A stretch of DNA of 64,000 nucleotides, taken from NCBI GenBank assembly GCA_023052935.1, contig CM041297.1:46748417-46812416 (forward strand), in the 5' to 3' direction. A model generated the notes under the pieces. That model was not told the origin of the DNA. It saw only the letters and a list, made by a program, of their open reading frames with translations, and did not search any database. The DNA comes from Piezodorus guildinii (taxonomy: Eukaryota; Arthropoda; Insecta; Hemiptera; Pentatomidae). Below, piece after piece: positions 42,957 through 53,866 of this stretch (the stretch's first letter is position 1; each line of letters starts with the position of its first letter). A program made the translations under genes and the position numbers.

Positions 42957-43420
42957 TACTATGAATACTTCGCTTACATATTTACGGAATATTAGCGATT
43001 GTGAAAATATTCGATTTAGAGATAAACTACACTTCTAGATAAAATACACAATTTTTGGATCCCTCGAATCTAAAGAACCGTGTCCCGCAAAATGGTCTAT
43101 GTGCCCGTGCCTATGCCAAGTCTTCCATAAGTAGTATATAACTGAAATTTCATATTTTATGGGCGTATAATATATTCCTGAGATGTAAGAGAGCAAGTGA
43201 TCTTAACAAAATCGGCGAACCAGAAGAGCCGCTTTAAAAGTCTCAAAAACGGCTCTAAAAATTTTGATTAAAGTCGCTATATCGATGTAAAATTTAATGG
43301 GCCTTTAATATCATGTAGGTTTCATTCTGATTGAAGTAGTATGACAGGGCTTAAATGCCGATATTTTAAATGTTCTTCTTCTGACATACCTTTAATTTTG
43401 TAGATTCCAAACAGATATTT
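42957..43420 (+). repeat. family A copy, decayed
   Basis: Forward; CGCTTACATATTTACGG, TATATCGATGTAAAATTTAA, TTCATTCTGATTGAAGTAGT. Truncated after the middle. Confidence 0.72.
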
Positions 43421-43509
43421 CAGATAAAACTTATTTTTGTTTACATCATAAAATTATATGACAATATCTCAAACTTTGTAATTTAAAATAAATAATAAAC
43501 ACAAAATGT

Positions 43510-43935
43510 TGGCTCTTTTCTCATTTAAGCTATGTTAAACTATTCAATCATATTGAAGCCTACAAAAATTAAAAGCCCATTAAAATTTACTTCGATATTC
43601 GTATTTAATCATAATCATTAGAGCCATATTGGAGAAAATTTAAAAACAGTGCAAAATGCATATAATAAAGTGACTCATCTGGTTCGCAGATTTTGGTGAA
43701 AAAGTTGCTGTAGAATCTCTGGCATAAACGCACCTAAAATATGAAATTTCAGTTAAATACAACTTATCATTTTCGAGCTGGACTGACCACGTACACAGAC
43801 CGTTTTGCGGGCCTTGGTGATTTGGACTTAAAGGGCCATAAAATGTTTATTTCCGGGGAAAACTGGAATTCGAACATTTTCAGGATCAAAATAGTTTCCC
43901 TTACTATATGTTCCGTATCTAGGTAAACGAAAATA
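43510..43935 (-). repeat. family A copy, truncated
   Basis: Reverse; GTGCAAAATGCATATAATAA, ATGAAATTTCAGTTAAATAC, GAAAACTGGAATTCGAACAT. Ends at a decayed palindromic terminus. Confidence 0.75.
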
Positions 43936-44046
43936 ATTATACAAGTAAAATTATAAATACCATGTCATAGGACTTCATCTACCTACTTACAATACATTTT
44001 AATTTGCTTTTCCATAAATTAGATTTATCTCTGATTAAATAGTATT

Positions 44047-44741
44047 TTTTTTTTTTTTCAACAACAATTTTTATTGAGTAAAATTACAATCTGTCCCAAT
44101 TTGGACATCAATAGTAGTGGTGAATGATATCATACATACTACATTCATACAATATTTACACAGCATAAAATTACAATAAAATATATACACAATAATGAAT
44201 TAATACAATAAAGTCAAGGATTCACTGATACCTATATACACATTCACACACTCATACATACATCACATTGAGTGGAGAATCTAGCCAGTGCTAGAACTCT
44301 AATATATTTACAAAAGGTCGCGGGGCCACTGCCGTTTCAACCTTCTAGATGGGTTGTATGGGTGAGTGGAGCTGGATAGGGATTAAGCTAGAGGATTAGG
44401 ATGATGAATGAGGTTCTGGTGGAATTTGAAAAATTTGGATGGAATTAGGTCTGAAATAAATGGAACATTAAGGTCGTGGTGCAAGGTATAGTTGGAGACA
44501 TAATAAGGAGCATTTACTATTGTTCGGAGGACTTTGGATTGAAAGGATTGAATGCGTTTGATGTTAGTACGTTTAGCTTTCAAGTTCAAGTCCGTAAGTC
44601 CAGATGGACTTCAGTATTGTCTTGTAGATTAATAATTTGTTGTCAACTGTAAGTTCAGCTTTTCTGTTGAGTAGTCGGTATAACTGTCCGAATCGTCGGT
44701 TGAGTTCTTGTTTTTTAAGTATTGTATGTGGGTTCCAAGCC
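44047..44741 (-). mobile_element. jockey-type LINE, second subfamily
   Basis: 695-bp 5'-truncated insertion with a T-run at its left end and a target duplication TAAATAGTATT at 44036-44046 and 44742-44752. The minus strand encodes KRIQSFQSKVLRTIVNAPYY, then HHDLNVPFISDLI and HPNPLA, related to but clearly different from the 16106-17187 LINE (RKILNAPYFVTNKIIH). Frame broken upstream. Confidence 0.88.
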
Positions 44742-44821
44742 TAAATAGTATTAAAAAAAAAATATATATTATCTTTAAAAAACACTTAAATTTATGCAGT
44801 TTACATCATTCTAAATTATCT

Positions 44822-44910
44822 TTGACGACTTCATATGTTATATAATATTTACTCAAAAATATTTGGCTTCCCACGTTATATGTCAAACACTCTACTTTTT
44901 GGGAATCAAT
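44822..44910. repeat. inverted partner of 42190-42265
   Basis: AAATATTTGGCTTC, CCACGTTATATGTCAAACAC and ACTCTACTTTTTGGG: complement of the earlier block. Confidence 0.6.
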
Positions 44911-45060
44911 TTTCAAACTGGCAATTTGTTTTACATTTTTTTCCTTAATGGAATTAAAGTATTTTATAGTTAATATTTATAAGTTGGCTTTGGTCATACT
45001 TTGTTAGGTTAGACTCATACCAGTCTTTTACGGGACCCACTAAAAAGAAACGTAAAGCCT

Positions 45061-45210
45061 GAAAGACTGACGTGTAAATTAATTCTTTTATACAGGTATT
45101 AATTTATTGTAATTGTTTGTATTTTATATCAATCTCTCGTTATAATCATTTTTGTACTTTTATAAGAATAAAATCACGTTTTTAGAAATTAAATTATACG
45201 TCAGTCTTTC
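45061..45210. repeat. 150-bp MITE
   Basis: Inverted ends GAAAGACTGACGTGTAAATT and AATTATACGTCAGTCTTTC. No coding content. Superfamily not assigned. Confidence 0.62.
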
Positions 45211-45318
45211 AACGTAGTAAGTGAACAAATGTCTATTGTGGTTACACTTTACACTATTTACAATCAAATGGGAAACCATATGTTAAGAGACCTAAGCCAA
45301 CATTATATATTTAAATTT

Positions 45319-46070
45319 TTACTCTCACTTACCTACTATATGAAATATATAGAAAGAGAAAGTATTGTGATCGTGAAAATTTTCGAATTCCGTTTTCACC
45401 GGAAATAAACGTTTTAGGGCTCTTGAGTCCGAATGACCTAGTCCCAAAAAAAGGTCTGTGGGTCCGTGTGTTTGTGGTAAGTCCAGCTGCGAAAACGAAA
45501 AGTTGTAGAAAACTGAAATTTAATATTTTATAAGCGATATGTCTGAGATGTTACAGCAAATTTATCATCAAAATCGTCCCAAATAAAAAAAAAAAAAATT
45601 TACTTTTACTTATCAAAAAAATCGGCCAACCAGAAGAGCCACTTTATACGTTACGATGCATTTTGCAACGGCTTTAACGATTTTGATTGAACTCTCTATG
45701 TCAATGTAAAATTTAATGGACTTAGATATCAGATAGGTTTCATTCTGACGAAAAAGCGCTTAAATACCGATTTTTTCCTTTAAATTACCATTGGTATTGG
45801 CATCTGGCAGTTCAAAAAAAAAATAGCCATTTTTCACTTGTTTAGCATTGAAGCTGAACCAATTTTACTACCAACTTCTTATTTTTCGAGATCAGCAATA
45901 TAGATGTGTAATATACCTTTGGAAAACTTAATGTTTTAGAAGAAAATGTATTTTTTAGCAAAGCTGCATAAGGTAATGGATAGTAATGGAAAACGGATAA
46001 AACTAAGTGATTGTTGAGGATAAAAATATTATAGTTAGATTATTAAATCTGAAACGAAGAGGTAATAAAT
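45319..46070 (+). repeat. family A repeat, diverged
   Basis: Starts ACTCTCACTTACCTACTATA; interior blocks CTGAGATGTTACAGCAAATT and AACCAGAAGAGCCACTTTAT. The distal end is poorly preserved. Confidence 0.78.
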
Positions 46071-46129
46071 CAAAATGGGTTAATTAGAGATTAGAAATGA
46101 ATACAGTTGACACAAGTATTATAAAATAT

Positions 46130-46335
46130 ATATTTATTGCAATTTACAACTGCATTATTGAATACAACAAGTATAAAAGGAATGATAAAACGTTTGAGAG
46201 GCTTCCCAAGGCAGCATTCTAAAAATATTTTTAACTAGAAGGTCTCGGGGCCATCTTCTTTTCAAATTCCTCGGAGGACAATCAGGAATTGAAGAGGAAG
46301 AAGGATTGAAATAATTGGCTCAGGATGGGAATGGA
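46130..46335 (-). pseudogene. jockey-type LINE 3' tip
   Basis: TTTACAACTGCATTATTGAA, AAGGTCTCGGGGCCATCTTC and TCCTCGGAGGACAATCAGGA match the 3' UTR and ORF end of the 16106-17187 LINE in minus orientation. Confidence 0.78.
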
Positions 46336-46508
46336 ACAAACACTGTCAGTCTGAAAACCATAGTTCTATTAATGTTTTTATATTGTAAAAAAAATAAATA
46401 ATAATAATCTGCTTAAAAAAATTTATGTTTGATTGGTTCTCTACTGTTGATAATTTAAGTTATCTACTGGTCGTAAGGTTCAGTCAATAAACCATATTAT
46501 TTAGGCTA

Positions 46509-46533
46509 GTTTTCGAAAATATGTGGTTTTCAT
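46509..46533 (-). ncRNA. hammerhead-like motif, outer left arm
   Basis: On the minus strand: ATGAAAACCACATATTTTC, then GAAAAC. Stem II GAAAA/TTTTC is intact and the GAAA box present, but the CUGANGA box is decayed (ATGAATAT). Confidence 0.4.
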
Positions 46534-47436
46534 ATTCATGTCCTAACAGAGCAAAACAAAAAACAGAATATTAAAATTTTTATAGAATAATTAATAGATA
46601 ATGTAAATACATATAAAAGAAATTATTACAAATTCGCTTAAAATTTGAGACGAAACAGTGTCTTATATAGACTGTGCGTATACTACAAACTTTAAAAGAA
46701 CACTGAAACAAAGATGCGAGGAATAGTTCGGTGAGGGGTTTATCAAATTATTGTGGTAAGTGCTTTATGGCAGTATTATCATTATTCAGACGTATTGTTA
46801 ATTTTTGTTTATTCAGTTTGCAGAACATGAATTAAGATTTTGAACATCTGATTTTTTTTAATATCTAGCTATTATTAGTAGATAATAAAAACTGACAAGG
46901 CTGGTTTCAGCCTAAAATATATTTTATTATAATTTGACAATGTATATATTTTTATGCATGCAATAGACCGGACAGATTAAAGGATCCTTGAAAATGGCAA
47001 AAGGCTGAAAGAGAAATAAAAGGATTGTCGAGTGTAAAATATGGATCATTTTTTTATTTATAAGGAACCTAAAAATAAATTTATTTACTAAAAAAAAAAT
47101 TACATATATCATAAAAATTAATATGATTTTTTTGTTTTTACTTCAGTGTTCTTTCAAAGTTTATAGTCTACACATATGTCTATCTAAGACACTATTTCAT
47201 CTAAAATTATAAGTAAATTTCTAATAATATCTTTAATCTAAATTATAATTGAAATATCTATGTACCTACTGTATGAATATTCATTGTTAAATGTATTATT
47301 TTCTATATCTCTAACAATAACATCATACATTAATTATTGTATAATAATATTAATTGGAACATTCAATAAAGCACCCACTACCTTCCATTCATCATCCAGT
47401 TACTTTATTTCCTAAGTCTTTTATTCCATCTTAGTC

Positions 47437-47468
47437 GACGTTTCGGGGTTGTTTCCCCATTTTCAAGA
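47437..47468 (-). ncRNA. hammerhead-like motif, inner left arm
   Basis: Complement of the motif at 48035-48068: CTTGAAAATGGGG, loop AAACAA, CCCCGAAACGTC. Stem II is four G-C pairs. Confidence 0.5.
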
Positions 47469-48034
47469 CTGAAACTGTTTTTTATACTTACATTATTGAA
47501 TAAAATTACATTGTTTAAATATTTTTCTTTGAAAAATGAAGCTTAGCAATTTGTCAAAAATATTTTAAACTAATTTTAATTACCTTAATCCTTGCTACAA
47601 CATTTTTCTTTATTCATTACATCTTATAGCACACTGCTACTTGTCTATTGGCTCACTGTTTCCATTATATTTCTATTTTAAACCTTTGTACCTTTTCAGT
47701 ATTCCGGTGTAATCCTTATTACTTTTTATTTATTTTTATTTTTACCTCTATTAATTATTTGTCCTAATTATGGTTCTTTGGCTATTGTTTTATTTATTTT
47801 TAAAATTGTATCTTATTTATGATATCTGTATAATGAGTTCCTAAATTTTTTGTATCTGTTTTATAATTTATTGTCCTGCTATTATTTTGGTTATAGAAAA
47901 ATGTTGTAGCAAGGATTAAGGTAATTAAAATTAGTTTAAAATATTTTTGACAAATTGCTAAGCTTCATTTTTCAAAGAAAAATATTTAAACAATGTAATT
48001 TTATTCAATAATGTAAGTATAAAAAACAGTTTCA

Positions 48035-48068
48035 GTCTTGAAAATGGGGAAACAACCCCGAAACGTCG
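48035..48068 (+). ncRNA. hammerhead-like motif, inner right arm
   Basis: CTTGAAAATGGGG, AAACAA, CCCCGAAACGTC. The GAAAC box and GUC are intact and stem II is GGGG/CCCC. The first box is UUGAAAA, not CUGAUGA, so cleavage activity is doubtful. Confidence 0.5.
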
Positions 48069-48228
48069 ACTAAGATGGAATAAAAGACTTAGGAAATAAA
48101 GTAACTGGATGATGAATGGAAGGTAGTGGGTGCTTTATTGAATGTTCCAATTAAGAAAACTTCCACAAAAATTAAAAAAGAAAAGAAAATAATATTAATG
48201 TTCTGTTTTTTCCACTGTTAAGACATGG

Positions 48229-48257
48229 TTATGAGAACAATAAATTCTCGAAACGTT
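48229..48257 (+). ncRNA. hammerhead-like motif, outer right arm
   Basis: TTATGAGAACAATAAATTCTC, then GAAACGTT is the layout (stem II GAGAA/TTCTC, loop CAATAAA). It differs from its partner at 46509-46533 by compensatory changes in stem II. Confidence 0.45.
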
Positions 48258-48338
48258 GCATAGATAAAATTATTTATTTATTGACTGAAACCTAAGAACA
48301 ATAGAAGACTTAAATTATCAACAGTCGAGAACTGATCA

Positions 48339-48342
<4 letters not shown>

Positions 48343-48407
<65 letters not shown>

Positions 48408-48415
48408 GTGTGTGT
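48343..48415. repeat. (AT)n-(GT)n microsatellite
   Basis: About 60 bp of alternating AT, then GTGTGTGTGTG, directly upstream of the deadpan-like 5' region. Confidence 0.95.
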
Positions 48416-48603
48416 GAATATTAGTCCATTAATAGCGATAAGACGAAGCAGCTGAGATGTAGAGGGGATGGTGGGGGTAGATTAGAGGCTGAGGAACCAA
48501 CTGTTGCGGGCAGTTCCCACGGTCACCTGTGATCCTGAGGTTCGGTTCCTGGGTGGAGGTAGTCCTTCGTTCGCCGTTCTAGGATACACGTCTACACGGA
48601 GAG
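48416..48603 (+). promoter_or_regulatory. deadpan-like promoter/5' UTR with Su(H)-like site
   Basis: GC-richer 190 bp before the start codon. TTCCCACG at 48514-48521 is an inverted match to the high-affinity Suppressor of Hairless site (CGTGGGAA), and CACCTG at 48524-48529 is an E-box three bases further on. An in-frame TAG lies upstream of the ATG. Such pairs are common near Notch-responsive HES-type genes, but single short matches can arise by chance. The transcription start is not determined. Confidence 0.4.
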
Positions 48604-48660
48604 ATGCCAGACATCATGGCAGCCCATCGGCATTCATTGTCAAAAGCAGAGCTGAGGAAG
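48604..48660 (+). CDS. dpn: deadpan-like bHLH-Orange repressor, exon 1
   Basis: MPDIMAAHRHSLSKAELRK, 19 residues, ending at AAG/GTAAGT. The LSKAELRK just before the basic region is typical of deadpan rather than hairy. The ATG is the first in frame after an upstream stop. The N-terminus is short; Drosophila Deadpan has a longer leader and is about 435 residues, against 210 here. Joins exon 2 in phase 0. Intron 1 is 7.3 kb. Confidence 0.85.
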
Positions 48661-50499
48661 GTAAGTCAAAGCATTAATTATAATTATAATAAAATAGTGT
48701 CTTCGAAAATAGTGATCGAGTCGGTTGTCAAGAGGAGCGATCAACAAACCTGTGTATACATCTGATCTGTTAATGTCAACTATATGTGTTTAAATCACAC
48801 AAATGTACCCTTTAAAATCACAAAAATAAAATACCATATAATTTAAAATCCGTATAATTATCATTTAAAAAAATAGCTCGGGCTTAAGCGTAAACAAGTA
48901 TGGGATAAAACTATACTATGAAATAAAGTGATAATTTAATAATAATAATTTTAATTTTAAAAAAATACAGTTAATTTTAGATAATTACTTATAAATATGG
49001 CAGTGTTAATTTACGATGTTAGTGAGATGTTTACGTCAAAAGTGTTTGTGCCTTAGAATAAAGTTTATTTATTAATTTTTTTTTAAATGAAAACTTTGTT
49101 TTTGTTCCTGGTTAGAGAATCTTTAATTTAGTCAGGAAGTGGTTAAAATTTCATTTGTCGATCTATTATTATTATTATCTGTAAATACTAACACTAAAAA
49201 ATATTTTTAATTATTATTGATAGTGAACAAATCAAGATTAGAGAGTGCGTTATGGGAAAAATAATATATGAAAAAAGTGTTTAAATTATCAGACAATTAA
49301 TAACGGATTCGATTACAAATCATTTCCGGATACATTTTTTTATAAGGGGAAAGGAAGTGAGAATACTATATAATTTATAACATAACATTATATATACTAT
49401 AGCACTATACATCTATATATACGTTTGATCAGAATGAAAAGATTAATTGTATTCGTCGTAAATTGTCTTTTTCCATATTCTAATGCTATTTTTATTTATT
49501 CAGACCTATTTTGTAAACTTTAATTGTATTTTTTCTATACGGAAAACCCCAAATCAGTTCAATTTATTTTGTTTATCATTAAATGTAATCGTTTATATAT
49601 TTTATTTTATTAATATTCTAATATGTACTGGCACCGTTTCGAAATTTTATATTTCCAATGTTCATGTCATGTAGTGAAAAAAATAAAAAACATTTTTAAA
49701 GACAATTTTTAGTCGATGATTATTTTACATAAACAGTTACTAACTTGTTTCTAGATAGTAATTATAGTAAAGTAGTTCTAGTAGTGTTAAGGCATACGTA
49801 ATATTGTTGGCGGTTGATGAAAAGTGGGAAACAAAATGGTGGATATTGACTAATGGTAAAATATTAAAGCTTATTAAAGTTGCGTTAATTACGTTCCTTA
49901 AGGAAATAGAATTTTAATTTTTCAAATCTAATAAGATATTTTTCGGACTATTTAAAAAAAAAAAAAAACATGACATTTCTGTTATCACACATAAAATATC
50001 TATTTATTACTTTAAATTTCTTAATTTATGAAAAAGAACGCTGCTAATTATTACACAATGGTTAATTATTTCATAATAACAATATTAGGGTATAATTGTT
50101 CATATATCAGTTGACAGGCAATTAAATAATATGAAAATAAATAAATAATTCAAAGGATAATGGTATATCACCGCTGCTAATTTCAAAACCCTATATCTCT
50201 GCTAGTTCTAAACAATGTCCATGATTTTTTTTTTTTTTTTTTGTAGAAAATTTAATTCTCTATGAAATAGTTTTAAGAGCAATTTTCAGTATTTATTTAT
50301 TAATTAGGAGAAATGGATTTTTTTTTTCGTTATTCGGATTCTACGCATCTTGAAACGTAAGCCCTCAAATTTTGAGGGGAGAGGGAGGAATTTTTTTTTG
50401 GTCGATTAATTGAATTTAATAAACCAATAAATGTAATAATTTAAGATACATAGTTAATTTAATTGAGTTGGTCTTTTTTTTTTTTTTCCTCTTGCTATT
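48661..50499 (+). other. deadpan-like intron 1, proximal AT-rich part
   Basis: AT-rich intronic DNA without a recognised gene or element. Confidence 0.45.
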
Positions 50500-50660
50500 T
50501 TTTTTCTATCCAGCAGAACTGACTTGTCACCAACTTTCCGACTTTGGTTTATTTATGGGTACCAATTAGGGTTGTATGTCAGGTAGCAGTAGTAAACCTT
50601 AAGAGGTCTGTCTGACAGTTGTCAAGTCCCGTTTTTGTGGGAGCGTATCACCATATGTCT
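50500..50660 (+). promoter_or_regulatory. intron 1 island 1 (CAGGTAG)
   Basis: GC-richer stretch in an AT-rich intron, containing CAGGTAG at 50580-50586, the motif known in Drosophila for the pioneer factor Zelda. Possible enhancer; inference only. Confidence 0.28.
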
Positions 50661-51299
50661 TAACTTAGAAATTATTAAAAAGATCGAATTGTTTTTTTAA
50701 ATATTCACTTTTCATATATAATATCATATAATCACATGTAATTCACTTAACGTTTAAATAACAAAATAAATAATTTAACATAGTGAGTTGTTATACAAAG
50801 AGTTCAAAGTTGAATAGATATGATAGAAATGAGCATTAAGTTAATGATAGAAACAATGTTGTTTGATATGATAGTTTATATACCAATAAATTTGTATACA
50901 GATGACGATATATTAAAAACAATTATTAATAGTTGAAGTAAACATAATAAATAATAACATTAAATTTATGATAAATAAACATACTAAAATATTAATTTGA
51001 TAAACATTGATGAGGGTAATGAATATAGTAAAACAAAAATATTTCTTATTAATTACAAATATATATGTATGATGGATGAAGATCTGTAAATAAGTCAGCA
51101 TTTAATAAATAGTAACAACTGTTTTATTTTATTCATGGCTGCCAACCGTGCCATGTCCTTCTTAATATTCGATAATACTTTTTTATTGTAAGATTAACTT
51201 TTGAGCTGTTCTTCCTTAAATTGTTTTAACTTTTTAATAAAAATTATTTCGCAAAAAAGTATTAAATTATTTATGTCAATAAAGCATGATACAGCAACA

Positions 51300-51430
51300 A
51301 TATTAATAATGAATCAATTAGGAAGACCGGTGGTTTTAAAACCCACCCCGTTGCAAGAAAGACCACCTGCAATATAAGGCCAGGTAGGGAGAAAGGGTTT
51401 CTTTCTCGTGGGAACCGTTTCTAGGGGGGT
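51300..51430 (+). promoter_or_regulatory. intron 1 island 2 (E-box, CAGGTAG, Su(H)-like)
   Basis: Contains ACCGGT at about 51319, CACCTG at 51364-51369, CAGGTAG at 51381-51387 and CGTGGGAA at 51407-51414 (a perfect Su(H) consensus). GGCCAGGTAGGGAG (51378-51391) recurs inverted at 53093-53106. The clustering fits a neural/Notch enhancer of a deadpan gene; not proven. Confidence 0.38.
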
Positions 51431-52582
51431 CTTTGTTTTTGTTTCTACATCTTGGCCTATATATACACATATGCACGCGTGTGTGTGTATGTATACATAT
51501 ATAAAGTTTATACAATACTGCGCAACATGTTATCCTTCAAAAATTATCAATACTATAAAGAAAATCAAGAAACTTTCTCAAATAATAATATTTATGCTGA
51601 ACTTTAAACTTGCCATCGTTAAAATAAAAAAACAAATTGATCAATTAGTGAATATGAAATATACTTATAAATTAAAAATCAGACATAAAATGGTTCTTTT
51701 TAATTCTCAATCGATTAGCTTGAATTGTGGTATTTTTAACTTTCTATGGCGGACAAAAGATTTTTTTTTTAGTTTGTTATTCGGGTTCTACGGATCTTAT
51801 TGAAAAGCAATTCAAATTTTGATGGGAATGGAAGGTTATTTTTTTAAATAATAAATACAATAAACCAAAATAATAATTAATTAAGTAAACTTAAAGATGG
51901 AATAAGATAATGGTTAAGAAAAGGAGAAAAATAGATTGAATCCACTCTTTCATTTCTCACTCATTTTTTTTTCTAGTTTCATATACTTTATGTATAAAAA
52001 ATATATTGTTAGAAAAATACAGTTATTTTCGAATTCAAACTTTGAACGTTCGATATTTTTTGCCTTGACCGATTACAAAGGTTTATTATTGAAAATAATA
52101 TTCCAAAATAATAATAAATTAATGAAACCTAAAGATGAACGTTAATTATTGCTAATAGCCGTCTTTTTTAAAGCTTTTAGCCGATGAGTTTGGTTATTTC
52201 AAACGTTGTAAATATCGACTGTATCTATAAATTATTACTGACAACGATCAATAAAATAAAGAAATTTCATATGCGATGGACCATCTATTGAAAATCTATT
52301 TTTAACTTGCCGAGATTGTTTATTTATTTTTTGAAAATTCAAATACTCATCTACTTTAAGACTACACTAACCATCTCACGGTGGACTATTTGATTTATTT
52401 ATTTTAAATATTTGTATATATATTGTTTTTTATTAATATTATTTAGTATAAGATCTAATAAGGTCTAAATATTGGATGGAATAAAATATTACTAAAGAAA
52501 AGTAATATGAATAGATTTATTAAGAACACTATATATACACATATATATATATATTGAGGATGTATAGTCGAAGGTAGATACT

Positions 52583-52744
52583 AGTATAGGTGGAATAATC
52601 AGGAATCAGTAATTTTTTTAATTTTTTAATTTTGCCAACGTTTCGGCTCAAGCTTGTGAGCCATCATCAGGGCTACAAACATCAGAACAAAAGAGATACA
52701 TATTAATATGATAATGAAAATTAATGAAAAATTATTCCACCTAT
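52583..52744. mobile_element. small hairpin element carrying a hammerhead-like motif
   Basis: About 160 bp with ends TAGGTGGAATAAT and ATTATTCCACCTA. The motif lies between, on the minus strand. Possibly the terminal part of a Penelope-like element, as with the larger hairpins nearby, or an independent non-coding unit. Confidence 0.5.
52634..52674 (-). ncRNA. best hammerhead-like motif
   Basis: On the minus strand: stem I strand TAGCC, box CTGATGA, an extra T, stem II GGCTC, loop ACAAGCTT, GAGCC, box GAAAC, then GTT and GGCAA, which re-pairs with TAGCC (one mismatch). All conserved hammerhead core residues are present in type I order. The extra U between box 1 and stem II is unusual and shared by all copies in the window. 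Confidence 0.6.
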
Positions 52745-52747
52745 AAA

Positions 52748-52751
52748 TATA

Positions 52752-52813
<62 letters not shown>
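52748..52813. repeat. (AT)n microsatellite
   Basis: Pure alternating AT, about 60 bp. Confidence 0.95.
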
Positions 52814-52816
<3 letters not shown>

Positions 52817-52859
52817 ATGTAAAAATGTAAATAAAAGTTTTTAAACTATCTTAAAATCG

Positions 52860-53215
52860 TTGGAGAACACCAACCGTTATCAAAAGTCCGACATCTATCT
52901 AAGCGGATATCTAGGTTTTTATGATATTTATGACGTAAACATTGCGATGAATGAATTATTGAGCCGTTATCTCTAAGAGAGCCGTGACTACGAAGAGCCC
53001 TCAGCTGTAGTACGGCCCATTGATGACAATAGTAACGTGTAGTGGAGGGGGGGGGTGTTGAGAACGACCGTTACTATGAGCATAATTACTTCCTCCCTAC
53101 CTGGCCCTCTTACCCAACCGGTTATTTAATACTAATTGTCCGTTACCGGTTACTGTTCCGGTGACAGCCGGTGTCCAATAAGGATCCTGCGACCGGAGCT
53201 TTAAGTTAATTTTTT
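52860..53215 (+). promoter_or_regulatory. intron 1 island 3 (CCGGT cluster)
   Basis: GC-richer 350 bp with AACCGGTT (53116-53123), TACCGGTTA (53144-53152) and GCCGGTG (53167-53173), like Grainyhead sites, plus the inverted GGCCAGGTAGGGAG at 53093-53106. Grainyhead acts in neuroblasts, where deadpan is expressed, so an enhancer is plausible. No open frame of note. Confidence 0.38.
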
Positions 53216-53866
53216 GGTATTTGTGATCTGATTATTAAGAAAAATACAAAACCTTACCTGAAGGAAAACATCCATCCCAACCCCTTAAAAAATATCACTT
53301 CAAATAATTATATTTTAATACATAACTAAAAGAGTATCAACTCGTTTTATGCATAGTTCAGTGCATAAATTAATTCCAAAAGATGAGTTTTTCAAAGTAT
53401 ATTCATTCCATTAAAGACCGTTAAAAATATATTAAAGTCATAATATTAAATCACGATAATTATCAATTTTATAGTCCTGATTAATTATTAGTTATGTGAG
53501 GGACATACAAATATAATATATACTTGAATTTACTTTTTTTAATAATCTAAAATTATTATTAATAAAAAATCCAAAAAAATAAAAAAATAATAGTTTTGGA
53601 ACCCTCAAATTCTCTATAATCTACATTTTTTTTTCTAGCTTCAAATACTTATATATGAAATATACTGTAAGAAAAATATTGTTTTAGTTATAAATTTTTA
53701 ATTCGAGTTTTGAACGGTCATTTGAATTTTATTTAAATATTACGTTTATTATATTATATATTTTAAAAAAATAGGAGATAAAAAATAAGCGTTTTAAAAA
53801 TATTTTTAATTTATTAGGATAATACACTTTTATTTTATCTCATATAGTTTGTTTATTATTTAACTA

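Larger units (their letters stand above)
47355..48187. mobile_element. inner Penelope-like hairpin insertion
   Basis: Left arm 47355-47615 is a near-perfect complement of right arm 47897-48153; the loop is 47616-47896 and there is a short extra tail to 48187. Flanked by a 12-bp duplication AATAATATTAAT at 47343-47354 and 48188-48199. Non-coding. Two copies joined in inverted orientation, one longer than the other, is a layout known for Penelope-like elements. Confidence 0.65.
46432..48345. mobile_element. outer Penelope-like hairpin insertion
   Basis: Left arm 46432 to about 46703 is complementary to a right arm made of about 47140-47354 plus 48188-48345. The right arm is interrupted by the inner insertion 47355-48187. 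Matching blocks: CTGTTGATAATTTAAG and CTTAAATTATCAACAG; TTCAGTCAATAAA and TTTATTGACTGAA. Each arm holds one hammerhead-like motif. No coding sequence remains. Assignment to Penelope-like elements is by shared layout with the 56104-58919 element, which has the endonuclease. Confidence 0.6.
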
